Counted from the stretch's first letter, positions 1 through 11,619 are shown. The stretch is 64,000 nt of DNA from Sneathiella sp. P13V-1 (GCF_015143595.1 NZ_WYEU01000003.1:248001-312000); one strand, 5' to 3'. The notes: generated by a model not told the origin, from the letters alone. Made by a program: numbers and translations.

Positions 1-1937
1 GTCACGGAGAATTGCTGACCAACCTCTTCCAGAGTGTGATCCGTATTCATGCCGATACCAAAGCGCATCCGCAGAACACGTTCCTCACGTGGTGTCAGAG
101 ACGCCAGAACGCGGGTTGTTGTTTCACGCAAGTTGGACTGGATCGCCGCATCAAGTGGCTGAACCGCATTTTCATCCTGAATGAAGTCGCCCAAGTGGCT
201 GTCTTCCTCGTCACCGATCGGTGTTTCAAGACTGATCGGCTCTTTTGCGATCTTCATAACTTTACGCACTTTTTCAAGTGGCATACCCAGCTTGACCGCC
301 AGTTCTTCCGGTGTTGGCTCACGGCCAATTTCGTGAAGCATCTGACGGGATGTCCGGACCAGTTTGTTGATCGTCTCAATCATATGCACTGGAATACGGA
401 TAGTACGGGCCTGATCCGCGATGGAGCGGGTAATGGCCTGACGGATCCACCATGTGGCGTAAGTTGAGAATTTATAACCGCGGCGATATTCGAATTTGTC
501 CACTGCCTTCATCAGGCCGATGTTACCTTCCTGAATAAGATCCAGGAACTGAAGACCACGGTTTGTATATTTCTTCGCGATGGAAATCACGAGACGCAAG
601 TTGGCCTCTACCATTTCCTTTTTCGCGCGGCTTGCTTCACGCTCGCCGGTTTGAACAGTGCTGACGATCCGGCGGAATTCAGTCATTGGCATCCCGAATT
701 CGGAGGAGATCTTGATGATCTCTGTGCGCGTTTCGTCAATGTTTTCAATTTCTAGTTTGGTAAAGTCGGCCCAGCCTTTTGCTTTCAGCTTGGACACTTT
801 TTCAACCCAGCCCGGGTCCAGCTCGGAACCGAAATAGTTCTCAAGGAAGCTGGCACGGGAGACTTTATGACGCTCCGCAAGGCGAAGAAGTTTACCTTCA
901 AGACTCATCAAGCGACGATTAATACCGTAAAGCTGGTCGACCAAAGCCTCAATGCGGTTGTTGGTCAGGTGGACATCATCCATCAATTTAACCAATTCGC
1001 CTTTCAGCTTTTCGTATTTCTTTTCCTGCGCCTTAGGAATGACTTCATTTTCAAGGGCAGCCGTCAGACGGGCTTCCTGAAGTTTATGAAGTTTCTTGTA
1101 TGTTTTTGCAATTTCATCGAAACGCTCAAACACTTGTGGCTTCAGTGTTTCTTCCAGCGCAGCGAGAGACATGGTGTTTTCTTCAATATCATCACCATCG
1201 TCATCATCGTCACGATTTACAGGATTGCCTTCTTCGTCATATTCCTGTTCTTCTTCGCTATCGTCATCACCGTCATCATCATCATCAAGCCCGGCAGCTG
1301 GTAGATCATCATCGCTTTCTTCATCGAAGCCTTCTTCCAGTGCTTTCTCGGCAGCCGCACCGGCACCATAAGTAGCATCCAGATCAATCACATCACGCAA
1401 CAAGAGTTGTTCTTGCAGCATCAATTCACGCCAGTTCAGGATTGCACGGATGGTCAACGGGCTTTCGCAAATTGCGCCGATCATCTTGCCACGACCAGCC
1501 TCGATGCGTTTCGCGATCGCAATCTCGCCCTCACGGGAAAGAAGCTCCACAGTACCCATTTCACGAAGATACATGCGAACAGGATCGTCTGTACGATCGC
1601 CGGTTGTCGTTGCTTTTTCCGGCGTTTTCTCTGGCGCGCTTTCGTCTTCGTCGTCAGCATCATCTTCAGAACTGCTGGCGTCTTCGCCTGCTTCATCGTT
1701 CTCCACAACATTAATGCCCATTTCAGACAGCAAAGACATCGTGTCTTCAATCTGTTCTGATGACATCTGGTCTTGAGGCAGAACATCGTTCAGTTCATCA
1801 AATGTGACGAAACCTTTTTCCTTCGCCTTGGCCAGCATTTTCTTAACTGCTGCCTGTGAGGCATCAATCAGTGGGCTATCTGGAGCATCCTCTCCTTGAT
1901 CGGGTGCTTCTGCAGCCTCTGCGCCTTTCATTGCCAT
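1..1937 (-). CDS. rpoD: RNA polymerase primary sigma factor RpoD (3' end cut by window edge)
   Basis: Housekeeping sigma-70 that directs core RNA polymerase to -35/-10 promoters. About 645 residues are visible. Region 1.1 is near residues 15-80, region 1.2 ([11 protein letters not shown]) near 116, and region 2 ([15 protein letters not shown], then [13 protein letters not shown]) near 440-495. Region 4.1/4.2 ([16 protein letters not shown]) runs off the edge at [10 protein letters not shown], so roughly 30 C-terminal residues are missing. A very acidic Asp/Glu tract near residues 209-252 sits in the non-conserved region, as in many alphaproteobacterial RpoDs. The start is ATG at 1937, with AGGAG 11 bases upstream; a second ATG at 1931 is possible. 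It lies 71 bases downstream of dnaG on the same strand, the classic macromolecular-synthesis order. Confidence 0.97.
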   Translation of the reverse strand, partial: MAMKGAEAAEAPDQGEDAPDSPLIDASQAAVKKMLAKAKEKGFVTFDELNDVLPQDQMSSEQIEDTMSLLSEMGINVVENDEAGEDASSSEDDADDEDESAPEKTPEKATTTGDRTDDPVRMYLREMGTVELLSREGEIAIAKRIEAGRGKMIGAICESPLTIRAILNWRELMLQEQLLLRDVIDLDATYGAGAAAEKALEEGFDEESDDDLPAAGLDDDDDGDDDSEEEQEYDEEGNPVNRDDDDDGDDIEENTMSLAALEETLKPQVFERFDEIAKTYKKLHKLQEARLTAALENEVIPKAQEKKYEKLKGELVKLMDDVHLTNNRIEALVDQLYGINRRLMSLEGKLLRLAERHKVSRASFLENYFGSELDPGWVEKVSKLKAKGWADFTKLEIENIDETRTEIIKISSEFGMPMTEFRRIVSTVQTGEREASRAKKEMVEANLRLVISIAKKYTNRGLQFLDLIQEGNIGLMKAVDKFEYRRGYKFSTYATWWIRQAITRSIADQARTIRIPVHMIETINKLVRTSRQMLHEIGREPTPEELAVKLGMPLEKVRKVMKIAKEPISLETPIGDEEDSHLGDFIQDENAVQPLDAAIQSNLRETTTRVLASLTPREERVLRMRFGIGMNTDHTLEEVGQQFSV

Positions 1938-2008
1938 ATGGATATAATACTCCTAGGTTTTTTTCGCCTTCGCCTTCCCCGCGGAGGAAGGTGGGGTGAA
2001 TTTCTAAC

Positions 2009-3895
2009 TCAAAAACCGGTACTCCGGCCCGATGCAACACCAAAACCATCAAGATCCGCCTCATTGCCCTCCGCCTCAGCCAGGGCTTTCTGTGCTATTT
2101 TTAAGCGTTCGAGGTTTTCAGGTGTCAAATCTTCTCCTAATAACGTTTCTGCAATCTTGACTTCATCTTGCAACATTTTCCGTTTAAGACGGGCGACAAG
2201 ATGCTTCCATCCGCTACGAGCATCGTCGAATGCCGCCTCTTTATCAGCGAACCAATCCAGATCTCCCTGCGCTGATTTTTCCAACCTATCTATTTGCTGT
2301 GCAAATCCCCGCTTAGATAAGTGGTGCTTCAACCCTTCTTCGTCAAGATCTGATTCGGAAGAAGCAATTTCTATGATTGCACTATGCAGCCTGTCAAGCA
2401 TTGCAGAGGAAAGCTGAAGCGCGGCAAACTCATCAAAGTCAGATTCGAGGATTTTCGGGTGATTGAGCACTGTCAAAAGCAGTAATTCGCCGCCACGCCC
2501 CATCCCTGCATTCGGAACATTAGTCACTTGTAGACGTGTATTCTGTCCAGATTTGCGTTGATTCGCGAATCGTCCGAATCGTTTATCGCCAGCCCTTCCC
2601 TTATCAAAAGACTTTTTGCCACCACCTGAACTCCGCCCAAGCTCCCATAAACGGTTGCGAAAATGCTTTTGGTAATACCCTCGGACCGTCTGATCCTGAA
2701 TCTGCTGCGTGACCTCTTCCAGCGCCGCTTCAAAGGCTGCTTTTTGCTCTGGCGTCTCCATCGACCGGCCGGCCAGCGTATTCTCCCAAAGCAGAGTAGA
2801 TAATGGCTTCGCAGCTGCCAGAAGTTCCTGCATTGCCGCAGCCCCCCTCTGTTTAATCAGATCATCGGGATCAAGCCCTTCTGGCAACATGGCAAACTTT
2901 AAAGAATAGCCAGGCTTCAAAAGCGGGAGTACGCGCTCTGCGGCACGAACGGCAGCCCGAACACCCGCACTATCACCATCCAAACATAATGTTGGCTCAG
3001 GCGCCATTTTCCACAAGATACGTATCTGATCTTCCGTCACCGCTGTCCCGAGCGGTGCAACAGCATGTTCAAAACCTGCTTCGGCCAGAGCGATCACATC
3101 CATATACCCCTCGGCCACCAGAACTTCCCCCACATTGAATGCCTGGCTTCGCGCCTTCGCCATATTGTAAAGCACATGCCCTTTATGAAAGAGCGGCGTA
3201 TCAGGAGAGTTCAGATATTTCGCAGGCGCATCGCCCAGGGCCCTTCCGCCGAAAGCGATCACGCGCCCCCGCGCATCAGTTATAGGAAACATCAAACGAT
3301 CACGAAAACGGTCATAACTATCACGGCCATTATCCGGCTTAATGACAAGCCCCGCCTCAATCAGCAAATTCTCCGGAATTTTCCGCGCCAGCATGGCTTC
3401 TTTCATGGCTGTACGGCTATCTGGCGCGAATCCAATACGGAAAAGCTGTTGCGCAAGAGGGCTTACTTGACGTCTTTCCAAATATTCCCGAGCGATCAGT
3501 CCAGACTGTGTCGACATCTGGGCGGTGAACCATTGGGCAGCAACTTCCATTACATCGTGCAAGGTTGCCGACTTTTCACGCCTTACCCGCTCCTGCGGCC
3601 GTTCAACAGGCATCTGCATACCTGCCATATCTGCAAGACGCTCAATGGTTTCACGAAAGTTCAGACCCTCCGTTTGTTTAACAAACTCCACCTGATCACC
3701 GTGGGCACCACAGCCAAAACAGTGATAGAAGCCTTTTTCTTCATTTACCGTGAAAGAAGGGGTTTTTTCGTTATGAAACGGACATAGGCCTGAATACTCC
3801 CGTCCCTTTTTGACAAGTTTGGTCCGACGGCCAATGAGCTCGCTTAAGCTGACCCGGTTTCTAATCTCATCCAGAAATTGTGGCGGGAAAGCCAT
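2009..3895 (-). CDS. dnaG: DNA primase DnaG
   Basis: Synthesises RNA primers for Okazaki fragments, working with DnaB helicase. The 628-residue product has the N-terminal zinc ribbon (C38-P-F-H41 and C59-F-G-C62). The TOPRIM catalytic core follows, with EGYMDVIALAEAGF near residue 265 and the acidic LDGDSAGVRAA motif. The C-terminal helicase-binding domain is less conserved. I chose ATG at 3895 (MAFPPQFLDE) because AAGGGG lies 5 bases upstream; two further start codons at 3898 and 3901 sit too close to that site. It is followed by rpoD and preceded by yqeY, all leftward and probably cotranscribed. Confidence 0.97.
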   Translation of the reverse strand: MAFPPQFLDEIRNRVSLSELIGRRTKLVKKGREYSGLCPFHNEKTPSFTVNEEKGFYHCFGCGAHGDQVEFVKQTEGLNFRETIERLADMAGMQMPVERPQERVRREKSATLHDVMEVAAQWFTAQMSTQSGLIAREYLERRQVSPLAQQLFRIGFAPDSRTAMKEAMLARKIPENLLIEAGLVIKPDNGRDSYDRFRDRLMFPITDARGRVIAFGGRALGDAPAKYLNSPDTPLFHKGHVLYNMAKARSQAFNVGEVLVAEGYMDVIALAEAGFEHAVAPLGTAVTEDQIRILWKMAPEPTLCLDGDSAGVRAAVRAAERVLPLLKPGYSLKFAMLPEGLDPDDLIKQRGAAAMQELLAAAKPLSTLLWENTLAGRSMETPEQKAAFEAALEEVTQQIQDQTVRGYYQKHFRNRLWELGRSSGGGKKSFDKGRAGDKRFGRFANQRKSGQNTRLQVTNVPNAGMGRGGELLLLTVLNHPKILESDFDEFAALQLSSAMLDRLHSAIIEIASSESDLDEEGLKHHLSKRGFAQQIDRLEKSAQGDLDWFADKEAAFDDARSGWKHLVARLKRKMLQDEVKIAETLLGEDLTPENLERLKIAQKALAEAEGNEADLDGFGVASGRSTGF

Positions 3896-3944
3896 CATCA
3901 CCCCTTATTGCTCGAGGCGGTTACCCGCCACCGAAAATGACAAA

Positions 3945-4403
3945 TCAGCCGTTCAGCGCCGCTTTCACCATGCCACTTGCTTTGGCAAAGTCCATACGCC
4001 CTGTATATTTTTCTTTTAGTGCGCCCATGGTTTTTCCCATATCTTTCAAGCCTTCGGCACCAATATCAGTAATGGTCTCCTCAATTGCTTGCTTCATTTC
4101 AACTTCGTCAAACTGCTTTGGCAAAAACTCGGAGATGATTTCAATCTCTTCCTGCTCAGACGCGGCGAGATCATCCCGACCACCGTTCTTGTATGCAGCG
4201 ATAGAATCTCTGCGCTGCCTTACCATCGTCGTCAACATCTGAAGAAGCTCGGAATCGCTGATTCCTTCATCAGACCCACCTTCTCGAGATGCAATATCAC
4301 GGTCATGAAGGGTCGCAAGAATCAATCTCAAAGTGGAAATTTTCCGCTTATCCTTTGATTTCATTGCTTCTTTTAATGTGTCCTTTAGGCGGGTGCGTAG
4401 CAT
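3945..4403 (-). CDS. yqeY: GatB/YqeY domain protein
   Basis: Small, highly charged helical protein of 152 residues belonging to the YqeY family. The family shares a domain with the tail of GatB, the tRNA-binding subunit of Asp/Glu-tRNA amidotransferase; its exact role is unclear. Family hallmarks seen are KSKDKRKISTLRLILA near the start, the middle EIEIISEFLPKQ, and the C-terminal GKTMGALKEKYTGRMDFAKAS. ATG at 4403 is preferred; an upstream GTG at 4409 is also possible. It lies 49 bases upstream of dnaG, an arrangement common in bacteria where YqeY, primase and sigma-70 are linked. Confidence 0.9.
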   Translation of the reverse strand: MLRTRLKDTLKEAMKSKDKRKISTLRLILATLHDRDIASREGGSDEGISDSELLQMLTTMVRQRRDSIAAYKNGGRDDLAASEQEEIEIISEFLPKQFDEVEMKQAIEETITDIGAEGLKDMGKTMGALKEKYTGRMDFAKASGMVKAALNG

Positions 4404-4521
4404 AGTCACTTTAATTCGTTGTGAAACAAAGGAGCCATACTAACTGAACGGGGGCCCGAAAGCAACGAAAATAAATTACGTAAGTCATTGATTTTAAAGG
4501 AAAATTTTTGAAACCAAACTC

Positions 4522-4550
4522 TTGACGCTTTGGCTTATATACCCTATTGT
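4522..4550 (+). promoter_or_regulatory. Probable carAB promoter
   Basis: TTGACG (4522-4527) and TATTGT (4545-4550) are separated by 17 bases and lie about 70 bases before the carA start. The -35 matches sigma-70 in five of six positions, the -10 in four. A short palindrome GGGGCCCC (4603-4610) lies just ahead of the start codon. This is inferred from sequence only. Confidence 0.45.
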
Positions 4551-4617
4551 CGCGCCCCAACATTTAAATGGCGGAAGGAATGCGGCCCAGCGATTATCGC
4601 AAGGGGCCCCAATTGGC

Positions 4618-5793
4618 ATGTCTAAATCAAACTTAGTATCACATATTCATGAACCAAGAACAGCCACCGCTGTATTGGTTTTAGCCGATGGATCTGTCTT
4701 TCACGGATTTGGTGTTGGACAGGAAGGCGAAACTGTCGGTGAGGTTTGCTTCAACACCTCCATGACTGGTTATCAGGAAAGCCTGACTGACCCCTCATTC
4801 GCAGGGCAGATGATCACCTTTACATTCCCTCATATCGGGAATGTTGGCTTTAACGATGAAGATATCGAAACCAGCGGCATTGCAGCCAACGGCCTTATTA
4901 TTAAGGCGGATATCACTGATCAGGCAAACTGGCGCGCAGCCGGCCACCTTGATGAGTGGCTGAAGGAACGCGAACTGGTGGGAATTTCTGGAATCGACAC
5001 CCGACGCTTGACACATGTCATCCGTGAGAGCGGTGCCCCTAACGGGATCATCGCCCACAATAAAGACGGCAAGTTTGATCTGGAAGATCTCAAAAAGAAG
5101 GCGGCTGAATGGCCGGGCCTTGAAGGAATGGATCTTGCGATCAAGGTTACCTGTAAAGAGCCTTACAAATGGTCCGAAACGAGCTGGAATATTAAAGAAG
5201 GCTTTGGGGAACAGACCGAACCTAAACGTCACATCGTTGCCGTAGATTACGGCGTAAAACGTAACATCCTTCGCTGCCTTGCTGATCATGGCTGTGATAT
5301 CACGGTAGTGCCTGCAAATAGCAGCTTCGACGACATCATGTCTCACAATCCAGATGGTATTTTCCTGGCGAATGGCCCGGGCGATCCTGCGGCAACTGGT
5401 GAATATGCTGTACCAGTGATTAAGCAGTGCATTGAAAGTGGAGTTCCAACTTTCGGCATTTGCCTTGGTCATCAGATGCTGGCCCTCGCGGTTGGTGCTG
5501 AAACCATGAAAATGCAACAGGGTCACCGCGGTGCAAACCAACCTGTGAAAGACCTAACCACAGGCAGGGTTGAGATCACTTCACAGAACCATGGTTTTGT
5601 GGTGAAACGCGAAAGCCTGCCAGACGGTGTAACCGAAACACATAAATCCCTGTTTGATGGTGTAGTCGAAGGGATCGCACTGGACGGCAAACCGGTTTTC
5701 TCTGTTCAATATCACCCTGAGGCCAACCCTGGGCCTCAAGACAGTTACTATTTGTTCAAGCGCTTTGTAGATATGGTGGACGCAAATGCCTAA
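4618..5793 (+). CDS. carA: Carbamoyl-phosphate synthase small subunit
   Basis: Glutaminase subunit that releases ammonia from glutamine and passes it to CarB, for arginine and pyrimidine synthesis. The product is 391 residues. The N-terminal CarA domain ([14 protein letters not shown]...[14 protein letters not shown]) is followed by a class I glutamine amidotransferase domain. That domain has the nucleophile motif FGICLGHQ and the His-Glu pair in [13 protein letters not shown] at 4618 (MSKSNLV) is chosen over an upstream in-frame ATG at 4522, because the latter overlaps the predicted promoter and adds a non-conserved 32-residue tail. The stop overlaps the carB start by 8 bases, indicating translational coupling. 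Confidence 0.97.
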   Translation: MSKSNLVSHIHEPRTATAVLVLADGSVFHGFGVGQEGETVGEVCFNTSMTGYQESLTDPSFAGQMITFTFPHIGNVGFNDEDIETSGIAANGLIIKADITDQANWRAAGHLDEWLKERELVGISGIDTRRLTHVIRESGAPNGIIAHNKDGKFDLEDLKKKAAEWPGLEGMDLAIKVTCKEPYKWSETSWNIKEGFGEQTEPKRHIVAVDYGVKRNILRCLADHGCDITVVPANSSFDDIMSHNPDGIFLANGPGDPAATGEYAVPVIKQCIESGVPTFGICLGHQMLALAVGAETMKMQQGHRGANQPVKDLTTGRVEITSQNHGFVVKRESLPDGVTETHKSLFDGVVEGIALDGKPVFSVQYHPEANPGPQDSYYLFKRFVDMVDANA

Positions 5794-8700
5794 ACGTACC
5801 GATATTCAGTCCATTATGATCATTGGTGCTGGCCCGATAATCATCGGCCAGGCCTGCGAATTTGACTATTCCGGAACTCAAGCCTGTAAAGCCCTAAAAG
5901 AAGAAGGCTACCGAGTTATTCTGGTAAACTCCAACCCAGCGACGATTATGACAGATCCGGAATTGGCCGATGCGACTTATATCGAGCCGATCACACCGGA
6001 TGTTGTCGAGAGAATTCTTGAAAAAGAACGTCCCGATGCAGTTCTGCCAACAATGGGGGGCCAGACAGCGCTTAACACCGCATTGGCTCTGGCTGAGCGT
6101 GGTGCACTCGATCGTCTAGGCGTTCAGCTCATCGGTGCTAAAGAAGAAGCGATTGAAAAGGCAGAAGATCGCGACAAATTCCGCACAGCCATGCAGAAAA
6201 TTGGCCTCGACATGCCGATCAGTGACGTGGCCCACACGATGGAAGAAGCCTGGAAGGTTCTGGAAACTGTTGGCCTACCTTGTATTATTCGCCCATCCTT
6301 CACATTGGGCGGAACCGGTGGTGGCCTTGCCTACAACCGAGAAGAATTTGAAGACATTGTGACTGGCGGTCTTGATGCTTCCCCAACAACAGAAGTGTTG
6401 ATCGAGGAAAGCATCGTTGGCTGGAAAGAATATGAAATGGAAGTTGTTCGTGACAAAGCGGACAATTGCATCATTATCTGTTCTATCGAAAATGTGGACC
6501 CAATGGGCGTTCATACAGGTGATTCCATCACAGTGGCCCCTGCCCTTACATTGACGGATAAAGAATACCAGATCATGCGGAACGCTTCGATTGCAGTTCT
6601 CCGTGAAATTGGTGTTGAAACGGGCGGATCAAACGTTCAGTTTGCTGTAAATCCTGAAACGGGCCGTCTGATCGTCATCGAGATGAACCCGCGTGTGTCC
6701 CGCTCAAGTGCACTCGCCTCCAAAGCAACTGGTTTCCCAATTGCAAAAATCGCGGCAAAGCTGGCGGTCGGTTACACGTTGGATGAATTGGACAATGACA
6801 TCACGGGCGTAACACCAGCCTCGTTCGAGCCAACAATTGACTATGTTGTCACGAAGATCCCTCGCTTCACGTTCGAAAAATTCCCAGGCGCAGAGCCTAT
6901 GCTCGGCACAGCGATGAAATCTGTTGGCGAAGCAATGGCCGTTGGTCGTACATTTGCGGAATCCCTGCAAAAAGCACTTCGCTCTTTGGAAACAGGCCTA
7001 ACCGGTCTCAACGAAACCAACATCGGTGATGACAAGCAAGGCATTCTAAGCACGCTGACAAAAAGCACACCGGATCGCCTTCTCAACATTGCACAAGCCT
7101 TCCGCGCAGGTCTGGAATTTGAAGAAATCCGCGCCGCAAGTAAGTTTGAGCCATGGTTCCTTCAACAGATCCAAGCGCTTGTTGCAGCAGAAGAAGCCGT
7201 TCGTGAAAAAGGTCTACCAACCCATAAGGGTGGCCTACTTTCCCTGAAACGCATGGGCTTCTCTGATGCACGTTTGTCTGAACTGAGCGGTCAGTCCGAA
7301 GCAGATATTCTTCGTATCCGCAATCAGCTGGATATCCATCCGGTCTACAAACTGATCGATACTTGCGCAGGCGAATTTACATCACAAACACCATACCTTT
7401 ATTCCACTTACGAAGGGAATGAATGGGATGCGCCTGTCTGTGAAGCAAACCCGAGTGATCGCAAAAAAGTAGCCATCCTTGGAGGCGGCCCAAACCGTAT
7501 TGGTCAAGGTATCGAATTTGACTATTGCTGCGTTCACGCAGCTTACGCTTTGGCAGAAGTCGGTTATGAGACCATTATGGTCAACTGTAACCCGGAAACT
7601 GTATCTACCGACTATGACACTTCTGATCGCCTGTATTTCGAACCGCTCACGGTTGAAGATACTCTTGAAATCCTCAAGAAAGAACAGAGCAACGGAACAC
7701 TTCATGGTGTGATCGTCCAGTTTGGCGGTCAAACACCGTTGAAACTGGCTGCCGGTCTGGAAGCTGCAGGTATCCCTATTCTGGGAACATCTCCAGACGC
7801 CATCGACCTTGCAGAAGATCGCGAACGTTTCCAGCAATTGCTGCACAAATTAGACTTGATCCAACCTAAGAACGGTATTGCCCGGACTGTGGAAGAAGCC
7901 TTCGACGCAGCCGAGCAGATCGGTTATCCGGTTGTTGTGCGCCCATCCTATGTTTTGGGTGGCCGTGCCATGGAAATCGTCCGTGACGGCGAAGCACTTG
8001 ACCGCTACATGCGCGAAGCAGTGCAGGTATCAGGTGACAATCCGGTTCTGGTTGATGGTTACCTTCAGAACGCCATTGAGGTTGACGTTGACTGCCTTTG
8101 TGATGGCGAGGAAGTTTACGTCGCCGGCATTATGGAGCATATTGAAGAGGCAGGTATTCACTCCGGTGACAGCGCTTGTTCATTGCCACCATATTCTCTG
8201 AAAGACAGCGTGATTGAAGAAATCACACGTCAATCTAAAGCATTGGCGCTTGAGCTTAACGTAATCGGTTTGATGAATGTTCAGTTCGCAGTGAAAGACG
8301 ATGTTGTCTACATTCTTGAAGTGAACCCACGGGCCAGCCGTACAGTTCCGTTCGTTGCCAAAAGCATCAACTACCCGATTGCCAAAATCGCATCTCGCCT
8401 GATGGCTGGTGAGAAACTGGCAAGTTTTGGCCTTGAGAAACGTGAACTCGACCATATTACAGTAAAAGAAGCTGTCTTCCCGTTCACTCGCTTCCCAGGT
8501 GTTGACGTGGTTCTGGGTCCGGAAATGCGCTCCACCGGTGAAGTTATGGGCATTGACCGTGACTTTGCGTCAGCATTCCTGAAGTCCCAGATGGCTGCTG
8601 GTGTCACCCTGCCAACTGAAGGAAAGGTCTTTGTCTCCGTTAAGGATCTGGACAAAGCACTCCTTTTGGAAACGGCTGCCAAGCTCATTGAACTTGGGTT

Positions 8701-9010
8701 CGAGATTGTTTCTACTTCCGGTACTGCCCAGTATCTTTTGGACCAGGGCCTGAAAGTTGAAAAGGTCAACAAAGTGATGGAAGGACGTCCGAACATTGTT
8801 GATCTGATGAAAAATGGTGAAATCGCTATGGTGATCAATACGACCGAAGGGGCGCAAGCCCTGAAGGATAGTTATGACATCCGCCGTACGGCACTGATGA
8901 TGAAAACACCATACTCAACTACCGTTGCGGGTGCACGTGCAACGGCATTGGCGATTGAAAAAATTAAAACAGGAACTCTTGAAGTATATCCACTTCAATC
9001 CTATTCTTAA
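5786..9010 (+). CDS. carB: Carbamoyl-phosphate synthase large subunit
   Basis: Makes carbamoyl phosphate from bicarbonate, ammonia and two ATP. At 1074 residues it is full length for the family. Two homologous ATP-grasp halves are visible, each starting with a nucleotide-binding motif: [21 protein letters not shown] at residue 10 and [19 protein letters not shown] near 563. Allosteric-domain sequence ([15 protein letters not shown]...[15 protein letters not shown]) forms the C-terminus. It is cotranscribed with carA. The spacer to greA (9011-9104) contains a perfect 7-bp hairpin at 9046-9063 without a U-tract. Confidence 0.98.
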   Translation: MPKRTDIQSIMIIGAGPIIIGQACEFDYSGTQACKALKEEGYRVILVNSNPATIMTDPELADATYIEPITPDVVERILEKERPDAVLPTMGGQTALNTALALAERGALDRLGVQLIGAKEEAIEKAEDRDKFRTAMQKIGLDMPISDVAHTMEEAWKVLETVGLPCIIRPSFTLGGTGGGLAYNREEFEDIVTGGLDASPTTEVLIEESIVGWKEYEMEVVRDKADNCIIICSIENVDPMGVHTGDSITVAPALTLTDKEYQIMRNASIAVLREIGVETGGSNVQFAVNPETGRLIVIEMNPRVSRSSALASKATGFPIAKIAAKLAVGYTLDELDNDITGVTPASFEPTIDYVVTKIPRFTFEKFPGAEPMLGTAMKSVGEAMAVGRTFAESLQKALRSLETGLTGLNETNIGDDKQGILSTLTKSTPDRLLNIAQAFRAGLEFEEIRAASKFEPWFLQQIQALVAAEEAVREKGLPTHKGGLLSLKRMGFSDARLSELSGQSEADILRIRNQLDIHPVYKLIDTCAGEFTSQTPYLYSTYEGNEWDAPVCEANPSDRKKVAILGGGPNRIGQGIEFDYCCVHAAYALAEVGYETIMVNCNPETVSTDYDTSDRLYFEPLTVEDTLEILKKEQSNGTLHGVIVQFGGQTPLKLAAGLEAAGIPILGTSPDAIDLAEDRERFQQLLHKLDLIQPKNGIARTVEEAFDAAEQIGYPVVVRPSYVLGGRAMEIVRDGEALDRYMREAVQVSGDNPVLVDGYLQNAIEVDVDCLCDGEEVYVAGIMEHIEEAGIHSGDSACSLPPYSLKDSVIEEITRQSKALALELNVIGLMNVQFAVKDDVVYILEVNPRASRTVPFVAKSINYPIAKIASRLMAGEKLASFGLEKRELDHITVKEAVFPFTRFPGVDVVLGPEMRSTGEVMGIDRDFASAFLKSQMAAGVTLPTEGKVFVSVKDLDKALLLETAAKLIELGFEIVSTSGTAQYLLDQGLKVEKVNKVMEGRPNIVDLMKNGEIAMVINTTEGAQALKDSYDIRRTALMMKTPYSTTVAGARATALAIEKIKTGTLEVYPLQSYS

Positions 9011-9104
9011 TCTTTTGGTTACGCCGAATAAGATAAAACAGCTTGCTCCGGGCTTGCCCGGAGTAGAACAATTTACCCTGACAGGGAACAGACAGAGATT
9101 TTAA

Positions 9105-9578
9105 ATGGATAGACTACCGATTACCGCAAACGGCTTTGCGATGCTGGAAGCCGAATTGAAAAATTTGAAAACCAACGCACGCCCGAACGTTATTCAGGCC
9201 ATTGCCACAGCGCGTGAACATGGTGATCTATCTGAAAATGCTGAATATCATGCAGCCAAAGAACAACAATCCCTTATTGAAGGTCGCATTGCTGAACTTG
9301 AAGACAAGCTCGGTCGATGCGAAGTGATTGATGTCACGGCTATGTCAGGCCGAACCATCAAGTTCGGCGCAACGGTTCTTCTTGTGGATGAAGACACAGA
9401 CGAAGAAACCACTTACCAAATTGTTGGTGAAGACGAGAGCAACATCGAAGAAGGAAGGATTTCCATCTCAGCCCCTCTTGCACGCGCCCTTATCAACAAA
9501 GAACAAGGCGACAGCATCGAGGTGACTACACCAGGTGGATCAAAAGCCTATGAAGTATTGGACGTGAAGTTCGTCTAA
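9105..9578 (+). CDS. greA: Transcription elongation factor GreA
   Basis: Rescues backtracked RNA polymerase by stimulating cleavage of the nascent 3' end. The 157-residue length is typical. The N-terminal coiled coil (residues 1-75) carries the acidic tip motif [16 protein letters not shown], and the C-terminal FKBP-like domain ends with [14 protein letters not shown]. It follows carAB on the same strand, a linkage frequent in alphaproteobacteria, and is closed by a strong bidirectional terminator. Confidence 0.97.
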   Translation: MDRLPITANGFAMLEAELKNLKTNARPNVIQAIATAREHGDLSENAEYHAAKEQQSLIEGRIAELEDKLGRCEVIDVTAMSGRTIKFGATVLLVDEDTDEETTYQIVGEDESNIEEGRISISAPLARALINKEQGDSIEVTTPGGSKAYEVLDVKFV

Positions 9579-9594
9579 GGCAAAGTCTAATCAT

Positions 9595-9628
9595 AAAAAA
9601 GCCCCGGAAATACTCCGGGGCTTTTTTA
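9595..9628. terminator. Bidirectional intrinsic terminator between greA and prpE
   Basis: A perfect 8-bp stem, GCCCCGGA (9601-9608) with TCCGGGGC (9614-9621), has loop AATAC. It is flanked by an A-tract on the left and a T-tract on the right. It therefore works for greA (rightward) and prpE (leftward), which converge here. Confidence 0.9.
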
Positions 9629-9632
9629 TTGC

Positions 9633-11534
9633 TTATTTTTCGTGGGGGTAACCAACTGCTTTCAAATCAGCTGTTATCTCATCCAGAATGGCTGGATCAT
9701 CAATCGTTGCAGGGAAACGATACTCCTCCCCATCAGCGATCTTTCTCATGATGGCACGCAGGATTTTACCTGAGCGTGTCTTTGGGAGCCGTTTTACAAC
9801 AAGAACATGCTTAAAGGCCGCAACGGGGCCGATCATTTCACGTACGCGCGCTACAATTTCCTTAGAAATCTCGCTACTATCACGGTTCACACCTGCATTC
9901 AGCACTACAAAGCCAAATGGAATTTGACCTTTCAGTTCATCCTGCACGCCGATAACAGCGCATTCAGCAACATCCTTATGACCAGCAACGACCTCTTCCA
10001 TCCCACCAGTGGAAAGGCGATGGCCTGCCACGTTAATAATGTCATCGGTACGTGCCATGATGAACAGATACCCGTCTTCATCCACATATCCAGCATCACC
10101 GGTTTTGTAATAACCCGGCACATCTTCCATATAGGATTTTTTGAAACCTTCATCATTCTGCCAAAGTGTTGGCAATGTACCGGGAGGCAATGGCAACTTC
10201 ACAGCAATAACACCGATTTCGCCTTGTGGCATTTCACGGCTTGGATCTTCCTCATCCATGATGCGGATATCATATCCTGGAACTGGAAGTGTTGGACTAC
10301 CCAGCTTAACGGGCTTAATGCCATATCCGGTGCAGTTGGCCCCCATCGGCCAACCCGTTTCCGTCTGCCACCAGTGATCCAGAACGGGCACTTTTAATGT
10401 ATTCTGAGCCCAAATAATTGTATCTGGATCCGCACGTTCGCCCGCCAAAAACAGCGTTTCAAAATGCGACAGATCATAATCCGCAATCAGTTTCGCCTCT
10501 GGATCATGCTGTTTAATCGCACGGAACGCTGTCGGTGCTGTAAAGAGTGCACGAACTTTATGATCTTGAATAACCCGCCAGAATGTTCCGGCATCAGGTG
10601 TACCAATTGGCTTTCCTTCAAATAGGATAGATGTGTTTCCATGGAGCAAGGGCGCATACACAATGTAAGAGTGACCAACGACCCATCCCACATCTGATGC
10701 CGCCCAGAAAACATCTCCGGGATCCATTCCATAGACACCCTTCATAGACCAGTGAAGAGCCACGGCATGACCACCATTATCACGAACAACACCTTTTGGA
10801 ACACCAGTCGTACCAGATGTATAAAGGACATATAACGGGTCGGTTGCCGCAACGGGCACCGGATCAATTGGGTCTGCGGCTGCCACTTCTGACCAATCAA
10901 AGTCGCGACCATCGGTCATTGCAGCCGCACATTCTGGACGCTGCAAAACAACACATGTGTGCGGCTTATGAGTGGAAATCTCAATCGCCTCATCCAGAAG
11001 CGGCTTATATTCTACGACCCTGCCAGGTTCCAATCCACAGGAAGCCGCTATAATCGCTACAGGTTTCGCATCATCAATGCGGGTTGCAAGCTCATTAGCA
11101 GCGAAACCACCGAAAACAACCGAATGAATGGCGCCAATTCGTGAACAGGCCAACATAGCGATAGCAGCTTCTGGCACCATTGGCATATAGATGATCACCC
11201 GATCACCTTTGCGGATACCCTTAGCGTGCAGACCACCTGCAAACCGGGCGACCAGATCTGTCAACTCAGCATATGAGAATTTCTGAACCTGACCCGTCAT
11301 CGGGCTATCATAAATCAGTGCAGTTTGATCCCCACGCCCTGCTTCCACATGGCGATCCAGGCAATTATAACAGGTGTTCAGTTCCCCACCTGAGAACCAT
11401 TTGTTAAACGGGTTATTGCTGGCATCCAGCACCTTGTCCCATTTCTTGTACCAAGTAATACCTTCTGCGGCTTCACCCCAGAAACCTTCTGGATCGTTCA
11501 ACGAGCGCGCGTAATCTTCTTCATACGTCGCCAT
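9633..11534 (-). CDS. prpE: Propionate--CoA ligase (PrpE-type acyl-CoA synthetase)
   Basis: ATP-dependent ligase that activates propionate, and often acetate, through an acyl-adenylate. The 633-residue product has the acetyl-CoA-synthetase N-terminal cap (YEEDYARSLNDPEGFWGEAA). The AMP-binding P-loop is YTSGTTGVPKGVVRDNGGH near residue 240, and the C-terminal catalytic lysine lies in PKTRSGKILR. The stretch ASCGLEPGRVVEYKPLLDEA is characteristic of PrpE rather than Acs. The gene stands alone: no methylcitrate-cycle genes are beside it. Substrate choice between propionate and acetate is inferred from family resemblance. Confidence 0.9.
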   Translation of the reverse strand: MATYEEDYARSLNDPEGFWGEAAEGITWYKKWDKVLDASNNPFNKWFSGGELNTCYNCLDRHVEAGRGDQTALIYDSPMTGQVQKFSYAELTDLVARFAGGLHAKGIRKGDRVIIYMPMVPEAAIAMLACSRIGAIHSVVFGGFAANELATRIDDAKPVAIIAASCGLEPGRVVEYKPLLDEAIEISTHKPHTCVVLQRPECAAAMTDGRDFDWSEVAAADPIDPVPVAATDPLYVLYTSGTTGVPKGVVRDNGGHAVALHWSMKGVYGMDPGDVFWAASDVGWVVGHSYIVYAPLLHGNTSILFEGKPIGTPDAGTFWRVIQDHKVRALFTAPTAFRAIKQHDPEAKLIADYDLSHFETLFLAGERADPDTIIWAQNTLKVPVLDHWWQTETGWPMGANCTGYGIKPVKLGSPTLPVPGYDIRIMDEEDPSREMPQGEIGVIAVKLPLPPGTLPTLWQNDEGFKKSYMEDVPGYYKTGDAGYVDEDGYLFIMARTDDIINVAGHRLSTGGMEEVVAGHKDVAECAVIGVQDELKGQIPFGFVVLNAGVNRDSSEISKEIVARVREMIGPVAAFKHVLVVKRLPKTRSGKILRAIMRKIADGEEYRFPATIDDPAILDEITADLKAVGYPHEK

Positions 11535-11619
11535 AATGTACTCCTCCCGTACAGCAAGCTGTTAATTTAGCAATGACACAGACTGCTTTACTGCAGACTT
11601 TTTATTGTGGCTGTGGAGA

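Noticed and set aside
867-1304. Rightward open frames across the 0.9-1.8 kb region
   Set aside because: They are antisense to rpoD, and their poly-His/Ser/Ile composition derives from its Asp/Glu codons.
4795-5541. A 248-codon reverse open frame inside carA
   Set aside because: Lies fully antisense to a strongly conserved gene, with no ribosome site or family match; a shadow of carA codon use.
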